Shown here: positions 44,090-53,267 of the stretch, in pieces
Layout: the number at the start of each line of letters is the position of its first letter
Position numbering within the stretch: position 1 is the stretch's first letter
Origin: Anaerolineae bacterium
GTDB taxonomy: Bacteria; Chloroflexota; Anaerolineae; JAFGEY01
NCBI GenBank assembly: GCA_016783145.1
Contig: JADHXD010000001.1
Coordinates: 1-64,000, forward strand
Reading direction: 5' to 3'
Length of the DNA stretch: 64,000 nucleotides
Notes under the pieces: generated by a model
Told to the model about the DNA's origin: nothing
The model's database searches: none
What the model saw: only the letters and a program-made list of their open reading frames with translations
Made by a program: the position numbers and the translations under genes

Positions 44090-47000
44090 ATGGGGCAGGC
44101 GAGCAGGGACGGCAGTGCGGCCTTTCTGCAACAGGCATATCAGAACAGCTGGCAGCAGTATCTGGCCTCTCTGCAGCCCGGTGCCAGGGCCGGCTGGGAT
44201 GCCTGCGTGCTGACAGCCAGTGACGAGCGCCAGGCCGCCATGTATCGCCGGCAGTTGGAGTGGCGCATAGAGAGCGGATTGCTGCCCGTTCGAACGCGAT
44301 TCCTCGTCCTGCCCGATCCCCAGGGCCAGCGCATCGGGTCAGGTGGTGCGACCCTGCGTGTGATGGACTGGCTCTCTACCTCGGGCTCGCAGCCAGGCGA
44401 ATCAGGCCGGTGCCCAGAGGCCGGCCCCCTCGACCTCTCGACCGCAGGAGGACTGGATCGGCTCCGGATACTGGTCATCCACTCCGGCGGCGATTCGAAA
44501 CGCTTGCCACACTGCTCTGCCACCGGAAAGCTTTTCTCGCGTGTGCCCCGTGTCTTGCCGGATGGGCGCGCGTCAACCATCTTTGATGAATTCCTGATCA
44601 GCCTGAGCGGGCTGTCGGCTGGACTGCCACCCGGTATCTTGGTCGCCTCAGGTGATGTGCTGTTGATCTATGATCATCTCCAGATCTCCTTCCAGCGCAG
44701 TGGCGTGATCGGGGTGGCGGCAGCAGCCCCGGCAGAGATGGGCACGCATCACGGCGTCTATGTCAGTGGGGATGGCGGTCATCGCGTGCGTGCCTACCTG
44801 CACAAACCGCCCGTGGAGGAACTGGCTCGTTGGGACGCCGTGCACAAAGACGGGACCGTACAGATCGACACTGGCCTGGTGTGGTTTGGCGCACGGACGG
44901 TACGGAAGCTCGTTGCCCTGACAAAGGAAGAGCCCGTAGCGGCGCTCTGCGGTTTGTCTGCTGTACCCGCCGAGCGTACCGTGGGCCTGAATCTATACGG
45001 CGACCTGCTGCTGCCGATGGCCGAATCGACCTCACAGGAAGGTTACTTGAGCGACACCAGCGATGGGCCAGCCACGTCCGCGATCCAGGCGGCGAGGCGC
45101 GTGATTTGGGAGAGCCTGCGACATAGCACGCCCTTTACGGTGGAGCGCCTTCAGCCTGCCGTGTTCGTTCACTTTGGCACATCGTACGAGTATTGGCACA
45201 TGGTGGCGGCCGACCCAGAGCTGGCGCGCGCGTGCGGATGGACGCCTCGCGCGGCAGCGTGGATGTCGGATCCGGCACAGTGTTCGAACGCAAGCCTGGT
45301 GCTCATCAACGCAGCGGTGGAAGGGCCAGTGGACGCCCCCTCAGAGTCCGCAGTCGTGACAGACAGCCTCCTTGCAGAGAGGTTCTCCTGGAAGGGCGGG
45401 ACCATCGTGTCCGGGGTGCATACGACAGCGCCTCTTGCACTGGCACAGGACATCGTTTTGCACCAGATGCCCGTTGCTGGCGGGAGGTATGTCACCCGTC
45501 TCTACGGCCTGCACGACAACCCCAAGCTGGCATGGGATGATCCCAATGCCAGCTTTATGAACCAACACTGGGCGGATTGGCTGGCAGAGGCGTGTGTAGA
45601 GCCAGATACGCTGTGGCCAGGCCTGCCGGCAGCAGAGCGAACGTTGTGGAACGCAAGACTGTACCCCGCGGCGGGCGACCGCGAGCAAAGCCTATCCCTG
45701 TCTCTGCCCCTGCAGCGTCCAGGGAGTGCCCTCCCCAACTGGCTGGTCCAGTGGAGGAGGACGCCCCGTTTCTCCCTGGCAGAGAGTTTTCTCCAGGCGG
45801 ATGGGGAGCGCATCCTCTCCGGCCAGACAGAGGTGCAGGACCGTGTGGCAGCCCGCCGCGCGTATGAGGCGATCCAGGCCGAACGCCCAGCGGCGGAGAT
45901 CAAGCCCTTGTTCGGGTCGTTGAAAGGACCGGCGGGCCGCAGATGCGAGCAGATTGCAGGGTGGCTGGCAGAGGCCGATCCGATCCTGCGGCTGCGGGGA
46001 TATGAGGCCTTGGCGCAGGCAAGCGGAGAAGCAACCTGGGAAGACCGGGCTTTTGCCACGTTGGCAGACGTCATCGAGCGATCGGTCAACGAGCGGAGGC
46101 CCGCGCGCGAGTCTCACACGCCTGTGGCTATGTCCTGCTCTGACACTGGTGTCTCGGTCCGGGTCGAAACAGCAGCGCGGATCGACTTTGGCGGCGGATG
46201 GTCAGACACACCACCGCACAGCATAGAGCGAGGGGGAACGGTGCTCAATGCCGCTCTGACCTTGAAAGGCAGGTATCCTATCGCCGCCGAGGCGTGCTGG
46301 TTGCCTGAGCGCCGGCTGATCCTGGACAGCAGGGACATCGACGCCACCCTGGAACCGGAATGTCTGGGCGAGGTGCTGGCTTACGCCAATCCTGCGGATC
46401 CCTTTGCCCTGCACAAGGCAGCGCTGGTGATGCGTGGGATCGTGCCCGCAGAGGGCGACCCGGAGATGCCCGTAGCCGAACTGCTGGACACGTGGGGAGC
46501 TGGGCTGCGGCTGCGCACCGAGACCAACATCCCCCGCGGCTCCGGCCTGGGCACCAGTTCGATCATCGCCGGAGCCGCGCTGGTATGCCTGGGGCGACTG
46601 CTCGGCGTGGAACTCTCACACGCACAGCTCTACGACGAGGTGCTCTGTCTGGAACAGATGATGACCACTGGGGGTGGCTGGCAGGACCAGGTCGGCGGCT
46701 TGGTCGGCGGGATCAAGCTCATCGCAACCGCTCCAGGGCTGCCCCAGGTCATCCGTGTAGAACCGGTGCGGCTGTCGCCGGAGACAGAGGCCGAGATCTC
46801 AGAGCGACTGGTTGTCGTGTACACCGGTCAACAGCGGCTGGCCAAGAACTTGCTGCAGGCGGTGATGGGGCGCTGGATGGCTCGCGACCCAGAGATGGTG
46901 TGGATGCTGGGCGAGATCTCTCGACTGGCGATAGCCATGCGAGACGCACTGAACGCAGGGGACGTGAGCGGCTTCGGAGCGCTGCTTCAGGAACACTGGG

Positions 47001-47263
47001 CGATCAACCGGCGTATGGACCCAGGCTGCACCAATGTCTTTATTGATGCCCTGTTCGAGGAGATGAGGCCGCACATCTGCGGCGGCAAACTGGCCGGAGC
47101 GGGCGGCGGCGGGTTTGCGATCGTCATCGCGCGCAAGGCAGACGGACGACAAGCACTGGCCCGCGCTCTGGAAGCGCGATATCCCAATACCCCGGTGAGC
47201 ATCTGGCAGAGCGCCATTCCGTCCGAAGCAATGGTGGTGGGCATTCAGGCTGCGAGTGAGTAA
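44090..47263 (+). CDS. FKP-like bifunctional sugar kinase / sugar-1-phosphate guanylyltransferase
   Basis: 1057 residues with two enzymes. The N-terminal ~600 residues match the fucokinase-pyrophosphorylase domain (VIHSGGDSKRLPHCSATGKLFSRVP near residue 130, SGDVLLIYDHLQ, and a beta-helix-like tail). The C-terminal ~380 residues are a GHMP kinase: RIDFGGGWSDTPPHS, then the ATP loop PRGSGLGTSS near residue 815 and GGWQDQVGGLVGGIK. This is the order of Bacteroides FKP, which makes GDP-L-fucose from fucose. The GHMP part is equally close in motif to HddA heptose kinases, and the next gene, overlapping by eight bases, is a GmhB-like heptose-bisphosphate phosphatase. GDP-heptose synthesis is therefore a serious alternative. 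ATG at 44090, with AGAGAGGA upstream. Confidence 0.85.
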   Translation: MGQASRDGSAAFLQQAYQNSWQQYLASLQPGARAGWDACVLTASDERQAAMYRRQLEWRIESGLLPVRTRFLVLPDPQGQRIGSGGATLRVMDWLSTSGSQPGESGRCPEAGPLDLSTAGGLDRLRILVIHSGGDSKRLPHCSATGKLFSRVPRVLPDGRASTIFDEFLISLSGLSAGLPPGILVASGDVLLIYDHLQISFQRSGVIGVAAAAPAEMGTHHGVYVSGDGGHRVRAYLHKPPVEELARWDAVHKDGTVQIDTGLVWFGARTVRKLVALTKEEPVAALCGLSAVPAERTVGLNLYGDLLLPMAESTSQEGYLSDTSDGPATSAIQAARRVIWESLRHSTPFTVERLQPAVFVHFGTSYEYWHMVAADPELARACGWTPRAAAWMSDPAQCSNASLVLINAAVEGPVDAPSESAVVTDSLLAERFSWKGGTIVSGVHTTAPLALAQDIVLHQMPVAGGRYVTRLYGLHDNPKLAWDDPNASFMNQHWADWLAEACVEPDTLWPGLPAAERTLWNARLYPAAGDREQSLSLSLPLQRPGSALPNWLVQWRRTPRFSLAESFLQADGERILSGQTEVQDRVAARRAYEAIQAERPAAEIKPLFGSLKGPAGRRCEQIAGWLAEADPILRLRGYEALAQASGEATWEDRAFATLADVIERSVNERRPARESHTPVAMSCSDTGVSVRVETAARIDFGGGWSDTPPHSIERGGTVLNAALTLKGRYPIAAEACWLPERRLILDSRDIDATLEPECLGEVLAYANPADPFALHKAALVMRGIVPAEGDPEMPVAELLDTWGAGLRLRTETNIPRGSGLGTSSIIAGAALVCLGRLLGVELSHAQLYDEVLCLEQMMTTGGGWQDQVGGLVGGIKLIATAPGLPQVIRVEPVRLSPETEAEISERLVVVYTGQQRLAKNLLQAVMGRWMARDPEMVWMLGEISRLAIAMRDALNAGDVSGFGALLQEHWAINRRMDPGCTNVFIDALFEEMRPHICGGKLAGAGGGGFAIVIARKADGRQALARALEARYPNTPVSIWQSAIPSEAMVVGIQAASE

Positions 47264-47834
47264 GCAGATGGTGGATGCGCGCCCGGCCGTATTCCTTGAC
47301 CGGGACGGGGTGATCAACGCGTACCGGTCGAATTACGTCAAGAGATGGTCCGAAGTATCTTTTCTGCCTGGGTCGCTGGCGGCCTTGCGGCGTCTGAGCG
47401 CAACGTGCTGCCGCATAGTGGTCGTGACCAACCAATCCGCAGTGGGTCGAGGGATCATGACCCTGGACGAGGTGAGCGAGATCAACCGGCGGCTTGTCGA
47501 CGTCATCACGGCGCAGGGAGGACGGATCGACCGGATATACATCTGCCCTCACCGACCTGAGGCAGGCTGCACCTGCCGCAAGCCCCGGCCCGGGATGCTG
47601 CTCGCCGCGGCAGCGGAGATGAACCTGGACCTGGGATCCTCCTATCTGGTCGGTGATGCCCGGTCGGATGTGGAAGCCGCGCGTGCTGCGGGGGTGCGCG
47701 GGATCATAGTCCTCACCGGCAGGGGCAAGCAGACAGCAGAGAGCCTCTCGCCGGACGAGCGCGCGACGTGGCGGATCGTCCAGGACCTCGAAGGAGCGGT
47801 GGCGTACATCCTGGACGACCATCGCCAACTTTGA
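47256..47834 (+). CDS. gmhB: HAD-family phosphatase, D-glycero-D-manno-heptose-1,7-bisphosphate 7-phosphatase-like
   Basis: 192 residues of the GmhB/histidinol-phosphatase HAD type. The nucleophile motif is FLDRDGVIN, motif II VVTNQSAVGRG, the zinc-binding loop CPHRPEAGCTCRKP and the acidic motif LVGDARSDVEAA. The loop with Cys-x-His...Cys-x-Cys is typical of GmhB. The GTG at 47256 overlaps the FKP-like gene's stop; an ATG at 47268 is an alternative start, and neither has a clear ribosome site, which fits translational coupling. It should dephosphorylate a sugar bisphosphate made by the upstream kinase domain. Substrate identity is inferred from family and context. Confidence 0.88.
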   Translation: MSKQMVDARPAVFLDRDGVINAYRSNYVKRWSEVSFLPGSLAALRRLSATCCRIVVVTNQSAVGRGIMTLDEVSEINRRLVDVITAQGGRIDRIYICPHRPEAGCTCRKPRPGMLLAAAAEMNLDLGSSYLVGDARSDVEAARAAGVRGIIVLTGRGKQTAESLSPDERATWRIVQDLEGAVAYILDDHRQL

Positions 47835-47890
47835 AGCGTCAATTTGGAGAGGCCCAACAAGCAGCGAACGTGTGCGTTGAGGGACGATCG

Positions 47891-49336
47891 TTGTTCAAGA
47901 GAAACCACAGTCACGTGACTCTACTGACCCTGTTCGTGTGCGCGATGGCGCTGGCCACGGCGATTGCCCCTCGCGGAGCGCACTCTGGCTCCTCACAGGC
48001 CGCGCTCAAAGATTCGCTCTACCCATCGGATGCCGACCGTTTCGGCATCGACGTGAGCTCAGCCTTTGGTCAAGTCGGTCTCTTTGATGTGGCCCGAGTG
48101 CGGGCAGGGTGGTACATAGACTGGTCCACAAAGCTCGATCCTCCTGCCCCTGCCGGCATGGAGTTCGTACAGACCATATGGACGCTTGGGGACGTCTTTG
48201 CCCCCAGCGAAGCCGGCCTGGCAGCCCTGGTCGCCGCCAATCCAGGCGCGACTTGGACCATCGGCAACGAGCCCGACTGCATCTGGCAGGGGAACAGTAC
48301 CCCCGATCAGTATGCGCGTCTCTACCACAGGCTCTACACCTTTCTCAAGGCACTGGACCCGACCTGCCGCGTCACCGTCGGAGGCATCGTACAGGCCACG
48401 CCCCTGCGAATGCAGTGGCTGAAGGAGGTCTGGACGCGATACAAGGACTACTACGGAACAAACCTTCCAGTGGATCTGTGGAACATCCACACGTTCGTCT
48501 TGCGCGAAGAGCGAGGGCAGTGGGGCTGTGACATCCCCCCGGGGTTCAATGTCAACCGGGGGATGCTTTGGCAGATCCAGGACCACGATCGACTCGATCT
48601 CGTCATCGAACAGATCGTACGCTTTCGGACCTGGATGAGAGACATCGGGGAGCGCGACAAGGAGCTCATCATCACCGAGTACGGGATCCTGGTCACTGAG
48701 GAGTGGGGATTCCACGAAGCACGCGCCGCTTCCTTTATGCGCCAGACATTCGACTACTTTCTGAACGCCACAGATCCGTACATTGGCTACCCTCGTGATG
48801 GGAACCGCCTGGTGCAACGCTGGGCTTGGTTTAGCCTCAACGTCGATCGCATGGGAGACCAGACCCTACGCAGCCATCTCTTTGAGTCCGAGAGCAAAAC
48901 GATCACCTCCCTGGGTGTCGACTATGAGAGCTATGCAGCGCCGCTGTACACCCCTTACGTGGACCTGACCGCTGCCAGGGTCGGGTTCGCCACGCCGCCG
49001 CCCCTGTCGATGGAGGGAGAGCCGGTCACAGCCTCGCTCAAAGCCACGATACGCAATGCCGGCAACAGCGATGCCGAAAACGTGTCCGTTCAGTTCTGGG
49101 TAGGCAGCCCTGCGCATCCCATTGGCCCGGCGCATGTGATCGCCGTCCTGCCGGCGAGGAAGCTCACAAACGTGTTCGCCCAGTGGATCGATGCACCAGT
49201 AGGGATGTCCACGATCGGGGTCACTGCCGATGTCTACAATCTCATCGACGAGTCCAACGAAACCAACAACCAGATCTCTCGTGCCCTGCTGATCGCCCAG
49301 CACGAGGTCTACCTGCCGCTGGTCTCTGGTCACTGA
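47891..49336 (+). CDS. Secreted glycosidase-like TIM-barrel protein with a C-terminal CARDB domain
   Basis: 481 residues. I choose the TTG at 47891 because GAGGGA lies six bases upstream and it yields a classic signal peptide (FKRNHSHVTLLTLFVCAMALATA). The barrel has clan GH-A features: Glu127 in TIGNEPDCIW as probable acid/base and Glu263 in LIITEYGIL as probable nucleophile. It is nearest to GH39-like or related unassigned hydrolases. Residues ~370-470 form a CARDB-type adhesive beta domain (LKATIRNAGNSDAENVSVQFW and DESNETNNQ). It probably acts on or binds the surface glycan made by this locus. No sorting signal is visible. Confidence 0.8.
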   Translation: MFKRNHSHVTLLTLFVCAMALATAIAPRGAHSGSSQAALKDSLYPSDADRFGIDVSSAFGQVGLFDVARVRAGWYIDWSTKLDPPAPAGMEFVQTIWTLGDVFAPSEAGLAALVAANPGATWTIGNEPDCIWQGNSTPDQYARLYHRLYTFLKALDPTCRVTVGGIVQATPLRMQWLKEVWTRYKDYYGTNLPVDLWNIHTFVLREERGQWGCDIPPGFNVNRGMLWQIQDHDRLDLVIEQIVRFRTWMRDIGERDKELIITEYGILVTEEWGFHEARAASFMRQTFDYFLNATDPYIGYPRDGNRLVQRWAWFSLNVDRMGDQTLRSHLFESESKTITSLGVDYESYAAPLYTPYVDLTAARVGFATPPPLSMEGEPVTASLKATIRNAGNSDAENVSVQFWVGSPAHPIGPAHVIAVLPARKLTNVFAQWIDAPVGMSTIGVTADVYNLIDESNETNNQISRALLIAQHEVYLPLVSGH

Positions 49337-49433
49337 CCCCATCCGCTCGCGTTGGTTCGCCTTTGCACCGGCGGCCTCGTCGTTTCGCTCACGCTGTTGC
49401 CCGCAGGGCAGGTTGGACCGAGGAAGAAAAGAC

Positions 49434-50117
49434 ATGTCCAGACGGCGACTCAGGATGCACATCCGGGGGATCACAGCCCTCCTGATCGGGAGCGCGATCG
49501 TGATCGCCTCGTTTGCGCGCACCGCTTGGGCCACGCCAGGGCAGGACCCGCACAGGCAAACCGTTCCCACCCGTCCGCCGACGCTCGGACCGCAAACGCC
49601 AACTTCTCCCCCTTCCGAGCCCACGCCTACAGAAGTGGCACCGCTGCCGCCTCCCGCACCGACCTCGACCGCTGTGCCCCCCATCCCGCCTGTCCAGGAC
49701 TCCCCGACAGCCACGCCGCCGTCCACGCCCACAGCAGAGTCAACGGCAACCAGGGCACAGACCGGGACCTCAACGTGGACAGCTGTCGCCTCGCCTTCTC
49801 CTGGGCAGGCAAGCCCAACGCCCACACCGACGGCCTCACCCTTCCCAGCGCTCCGCCCCACCACCCTGTCGCCAGCGGCAGAAGCGACACCGGAGCCGAC
49901 CCAAACAGCCCTTGCCATGCCGTCGGCCACGTCCACATCACTCCCCAAGCCGGCCGCACTCCCCGTCGGTTTCTCGCGATCGTGTTGTCGCCTGTGGCCA
50001 GGGCTTTTGGTCCTGTTTCTGCTGATCAGTTCTACGGCTGCGATAGCTTGGCTGCGCCAGAGGAGCAAAGAGGACTCGCGGTCAGGGAACGAGACAGACC
50101 AGGCAGCCAGTGCATGA
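49434..50117 (+). CDS. Pro/Thr-rich surface protein with signal peptide and C-terminal membrane anchor
   Basis: 227 residues. A signal peptide (RGITALLIGSAIVIASFARTAWA) leads to ~125 residues of Pro, Thr, Ser and Ala with little else, then one membrane helix (LWPGLLVLFLLISSTAAIAWL) and a short charged cytoplasmic tail. The ATG at 49434 has GAGGAA upstream. Such low-complexity stretches are typical O-glycosylation substrates or wall-spanning stalks. It lies within a locus rich in GT-C and DUF2723-type transferases, so it may be an acceptor of the glycan. It carries no enzymatic domain. Confidence 0.75.
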   Translation: MSRRRLRMHIRGITALLIGSAIVIASFARTAWATPGQDPHRQTVPTRPPTLGPQTPTSPPSEPTPTEVAPLPPPAPTSTAVPPIPPVQDSPTATPPSTPTAESTATRAQTGTSTWTAVASPSPGQASPTPTPTASPFPALRPTTLSPAAEATPEPTQTALAMPSATSTSLPKPAALPVGFSRSCCRLWPGLLVLFLLISSTAAIAWLRQRSKEDSRSGNETDQAASA

Positions 50118-51780
50118 CTCGATGCGATCCGCGATCGCGCCCAAAGAACTCTCCCACATTCCCGCTATGGGGGGCCGAGTGAGCACGCCAGCGTACTCGA
50201 TCATCATCCCAGCCTACAATGCCCAGGCCACACTGGGAGACTGCCTGAAGGCACTGCAGACACAGTCTACGCCGAGGGGCGAGTATGAGGTCATCGTCGT
50301 GGACGACGGATCGACGGATGCTACGGCAGAGGTGGCCCGGAGCTTTGACACGCGCCTGCTATGCCAAGATAACACCGGCCCGGCAGCAGCCCGCAACCAC
50401 GGCGCACGGGTCGCCAGGGGAAGCATCCTCCTGTTCACGGACGCAGACTGCGTACCGGCGTACGACTGGCTCGAGCGGATCTCCGAACCACTGCGCGATC
50501 CAGAGGTGACCGGAGCCAAGGGAATCTACCGGACGAGGCAGCGTGTGGCAGTGGCCCGTTTTGTTCAGCTCGAGTATGAGGACAGGTACGCTCGGATGTC
50601 GCGCAGAGAGCGCATCGACTTCGTGGACACCTACTCGGCCGCCTACCGCCGCGAGACCTTTCTCGCAAACGGCGGCTTTGACACAACCTTTCCAACGGCG
50701 TCTGTCGAAGACCAAGAACTCTCTTTTCGTCTCGCGCGCAAGGGATACTGGCTCGTGTTTGCCCCGCAAGCTGTCGTCTATCATCATCACGATGCGACCG
50801 TGGGCGAATACTGGCGACGCAAGTTCGCGATTGGCTACTGGAAGGCCCTCCTTCTGCGCTGGCACCCAGGGCGAGCGGTCACGGATTCTCACACCCCACA
50901 GGTTCTCAAAGTGCAGATCGGACTCGCGGGACTGCTGGGACTCTTGCTCCCGTTGACCCTGTTCTGGTCATTCGCCCGCTATGCAGCCCTGATCGTCGCG
51001 GGGATTTTCTGCTGCACGGCGGTTCGTTTCCTTGCCCGGGTGCTACGTCGAGACCCGGCGATCGCCGTCATCGTACCACTTCTCCTCGTCCTGCGGTCTC
51101 TGGCATTGGGCTCCGGCCTCGTGACAGGCACGCTGTCTTTCGCTGGCCAGCCCAGCCCTCATCCGCCCCCTATCAGCCTATGGGACCGCATCGGCAAGCG
51201 AACGATGGATATTGTGGGCAGCTTGTTGGGTTTGGCGCTGACCTCTCCTCTCCTGGCTGTGCTCGCCCTGGCAGTCCGGCTGGACTCACCCGGCCCCATA
51301 TGCTCCTCCTCGCAGCGTATCGGACGCAACGGTCACCTGTTCACCATGCACTGCCTGCGGACGACGGCACGTGGAAGAGAACCGGCCCAGCCTGGACCCA
51401 CGGACCCCAACTCTCTGCCCTCACGCACGTCGAGGGCAGAGACTGGCTCAGATGCCAATTACATAGGGCGTTTCTTGAGGCGAACCGGCCTGGACGCACT
51501 TCCACAACTGTGGAACGTGCTCGTGGGAGAGATGAGCCTGGTCGGGCCTGTCCCCGAGGAAGGGGACGTCGCTCAGCGCTACGACGACTGGCACCGACAG
51601 CGGCTGGCGATTAGGCCTGGGATGACCGGCCCCAGCCAGGTCAGCGAACGAGGGGCACTGGGATTGGATGAACGCGTCCGGATGGAGCTGGATTACATCG
51701 AGCACTATTCTCTGTGGAGGGATATGTGCATCCTGTTTCGTGCGGTAGCCACGGCCCTCTCTGGACGAAGCGCACCCTGA
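50110..51780 (+). CDS. Fusion of GT2 glycosyltransferase and a phosphoglycosyltransferase-like domain
   Basis: 556 residues. The N-terminal ~250 form a GT2 transferase (YSIIIPAYNAQATL, VVDDGSTDAT, TDADC, and GGFDTTF then EDQELSFRLARKG). Hydrophobic helices follow (~268-345). The C-terminal ~200 resemble the bacterial sugar transferase family (KRTMDIVGSLLGLALTSPL, LPQLWNVLVGEMSLVGPVPE). In that domain the catalytic Asp-Glu pair of LDELPQ reads LDALPQ (Asp462, Ala463), the KFR motif is CLR (Cys415), and GPRP is GPVP. It may no longer transfer phospho-sugars. The GTG at 50110 overlaps the previous stop; an ATG at 50122 or GTG at 50179 could also serve. Confidence 0.85.
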   Translation: MHDSMRSAIAPKELSHIPAMGGRVSTPAYSIIIPAYNAQATLGDCLKALQTQSTPRGEYEVIVVDDGSTDATAEVARSFDTRLLCQDNTGPAAARNHGARVARGSILLFTDADCVPAYDWLERISEPLRDPEVTGAKGIYRTRQRVAVARFVQLEYEDRYARMSRRERIDFVDTYSAAYRRETFLANGGFDTTFPTASVEDQELSFRLARKGYWLVFAPQAVVYHHHDATVGEYWRRKFAIGYWKALLLRWHPGRAVTDSHTPQVLKVQIGLAGLLGLLLPLTLFWSFARYAALIVAGIFCCTAVRFLARVLRRDPAIAVIVPLLLVLRSLALGSGLVTGTLSFAGQPSPHPPPISLWDRIGKRTMDIVGSLLGLALTSPLLAVLALAVRLDSPGPICSSSQRIGRNGHLFTMHCLRTTARGREPAQPGPTDPNSLPSRTSRAETGSDANYIGRFLRRTGLDALPQLWNVLVGEMSLVGPVPEEGDVAQRYDDWHRQRLAIRPGMTGPSQVSERGALGLDERVRMELDYIEHYSLWRDMCILFRAVATALSGRSAP

Positions 51781-53267
51781 CCGGAAGGGCAGCAGCCTAC
51801 CTCTGCGCAGCGATCGTGGGCCTTGCCAGCCTGGGATTCTACCTGGCAACGCTTGCGCCAGGCCTGACGTGGGCCTACGACAGCGGAGATGGCGGAGAAC
51901 TGGCTGCGGCGGCCCGCACCTGGGGCATCGCCCACTCGCCAGGCTATCCCTCCTATCTCTTGGCTGCACGCGCGTTCACTCTGCTGCCAGTTGGCGAGAT
52001 CGCCACGCGCACGAATCTCTTTTCTGCTGTGTGCGCGGCCGGAACGTCTGCCCTGATTACCTGGACGCTGGTCCGCGCAGGCAAGAGACCGGTCAGCGCC
52101 ATCAGCGCGGGATGGGCGCTGGCTCTGTCTCCCATGTTGTGGTCACAGGCCATCGTCACCGAAGTTCATGCTCTGAATGGCCTGTTCACGGCGCTCCTGC
52201 TGGTTCCAGCGGCACTGTCCAAACCGGAGGGTCAGTCACCTTGGCCGCGCGTCGCCGTGCAGGCGCTCGTCGTCGGAGGAGTGTGGGGGCTCAGCCTCGG
52301 CAACCATCCGACCGCCATCTTTTGCGCTCCCCTCGTTTATCTGGCCCTGTGGCCACTGGGTCGACGGGGGCTGGCTGGCCTCATCGGGATCCTCCTCGGC
52401 CTTGCCGTCTACCTCTATCTCCCCCTGTGCGCGGCCAGTGACCCGCCGATCAACTGGGGAGATCCGCGTACCGTCGAGCGGTTCTGGTGGACGGTTTCCG
52501 GCACGCCGTACCGGCAGTTCGTCTTTGCCCTTCCTTTCGAGCACCTTTGGACGAGGATGCTCTCCTGGAGCGGGTTGCTGACCCAACAGTTCGGGTGGGC
52601 TGGCCTGATGGTAGCCGCGTGGGGGATCGCAGCACGACCAAAGGTGGACGCTCCCCTGCTCGTGGCGACAGGAACGGCCATGATGCTTGGCACCGTCTTT
52701 GCGGTTGGGTACAACACCTCCGATTCCTACCTCTATCTCATCCCCACGCTCGTCTGCCTGGGACTGTGGCTGGGAACAGGACTTGATCAGTTCCTCAGTG
52801 CGTTGGACAAGGCGACTCATCCGAGGGCGTACATCACCCGGGCAGGCGCCCTGCTGGTGCTTACGCTGCCCCTGATCGCTGCAGTGCGGAGAGCTCCTAC
52901 CCTGGATCTCAGCGCTGACCGGGCTGCGTGTGACTTTGCGGACACCGTCCTCGAACGTGCGCCGCAGGCGGCCCTCCTTCTCAGCCGGCGAGATGCGCAT
53001 ACCTTTGCCCTTTGGTACGTGCAGCACGCGCTGGAGCGGCGACCGGACGTGTCGGTGGTGGACCTTGATCTTTTGGGATACGACTGGTATACTGCACACT
53101 CGTCAAGACAGCTTGCGCTCGATGTCGCAGACCTGGTCGCCGGTGGAGGTGAGCAAGACCCACAGCGATGGGCCGATGTCGCGGTGCGCCCTGTCTGCTG
53201 GATAGTCGGGCAGCGAGAAGAGCTTGCCTGCATCTTGCCGAGCGCCGATCGGACTCGAGACCGATGA
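51726..53267 (+). CDS. DUF2723-family membrane protein (O-mannosyltransferase-like)
   Basis: About 513 residues with some ten membrane helices and a soluble C-terminal end. The DUF2723 signature is clear: LAPGLTWAYDSGDGGELAAAARTWGIAHSPGYPSYLL (read in parts) with the acidic pair in the first loop, and INWGDPRTVERFWWTVSG in the middle. The family has a GT-C-like fold; members have been linked to protein O-mannosylation. The start is uncertain: the GTG at 51726 has GGAGGG four to five bases upstream and lies inside the previous gene, giving a 55-bp overlap. It ends in an ATGA overlap with the DUF4012 gene. Confidence 0.85.
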   Translation: MHPVSCGSHGPLWTKRTLTGRAAAYLCAAIVGLASLGFYLATLAPGLTWAYDSGDGGELAAAARTWGIAHSPGYPSYLLAARAFTLLPVGEIATRTNLFSAVCAAGTSALITWTLVRAGKRPVSAISAGWALALSPMLWSQAIVTEVHALNGLFTALLLVPAALSKPEGQSPWPRVAVQALVVGGVWGLSLGNHPTAIFCAPLVYLALWPLGRRGLAGLIGILLGLAVYLYLPLCAASDPPINWGDPRTVERFWWTVSGTPYRQFVFALPFEHLWTRMLSWSGLLTQQFGWAGLMVAAWGIAARPKVDAPLLVATGTAMMLGTVFAVGYNTSDSYLYLIPTLVCLGLWLGTGLDQFLSALDKATHPRAYITRAGALLVLTLPLIAAVRRAPTLDLSADRAACDFADTVLERAPQAALLLSRRDAHTFALWYVQHALERRPDVSVVDLDLLGYDWYTAHSSRQLALDVADLVAGGGEQDPQRWADVAVRPVCWIVGQREELACILPSADRTRDR

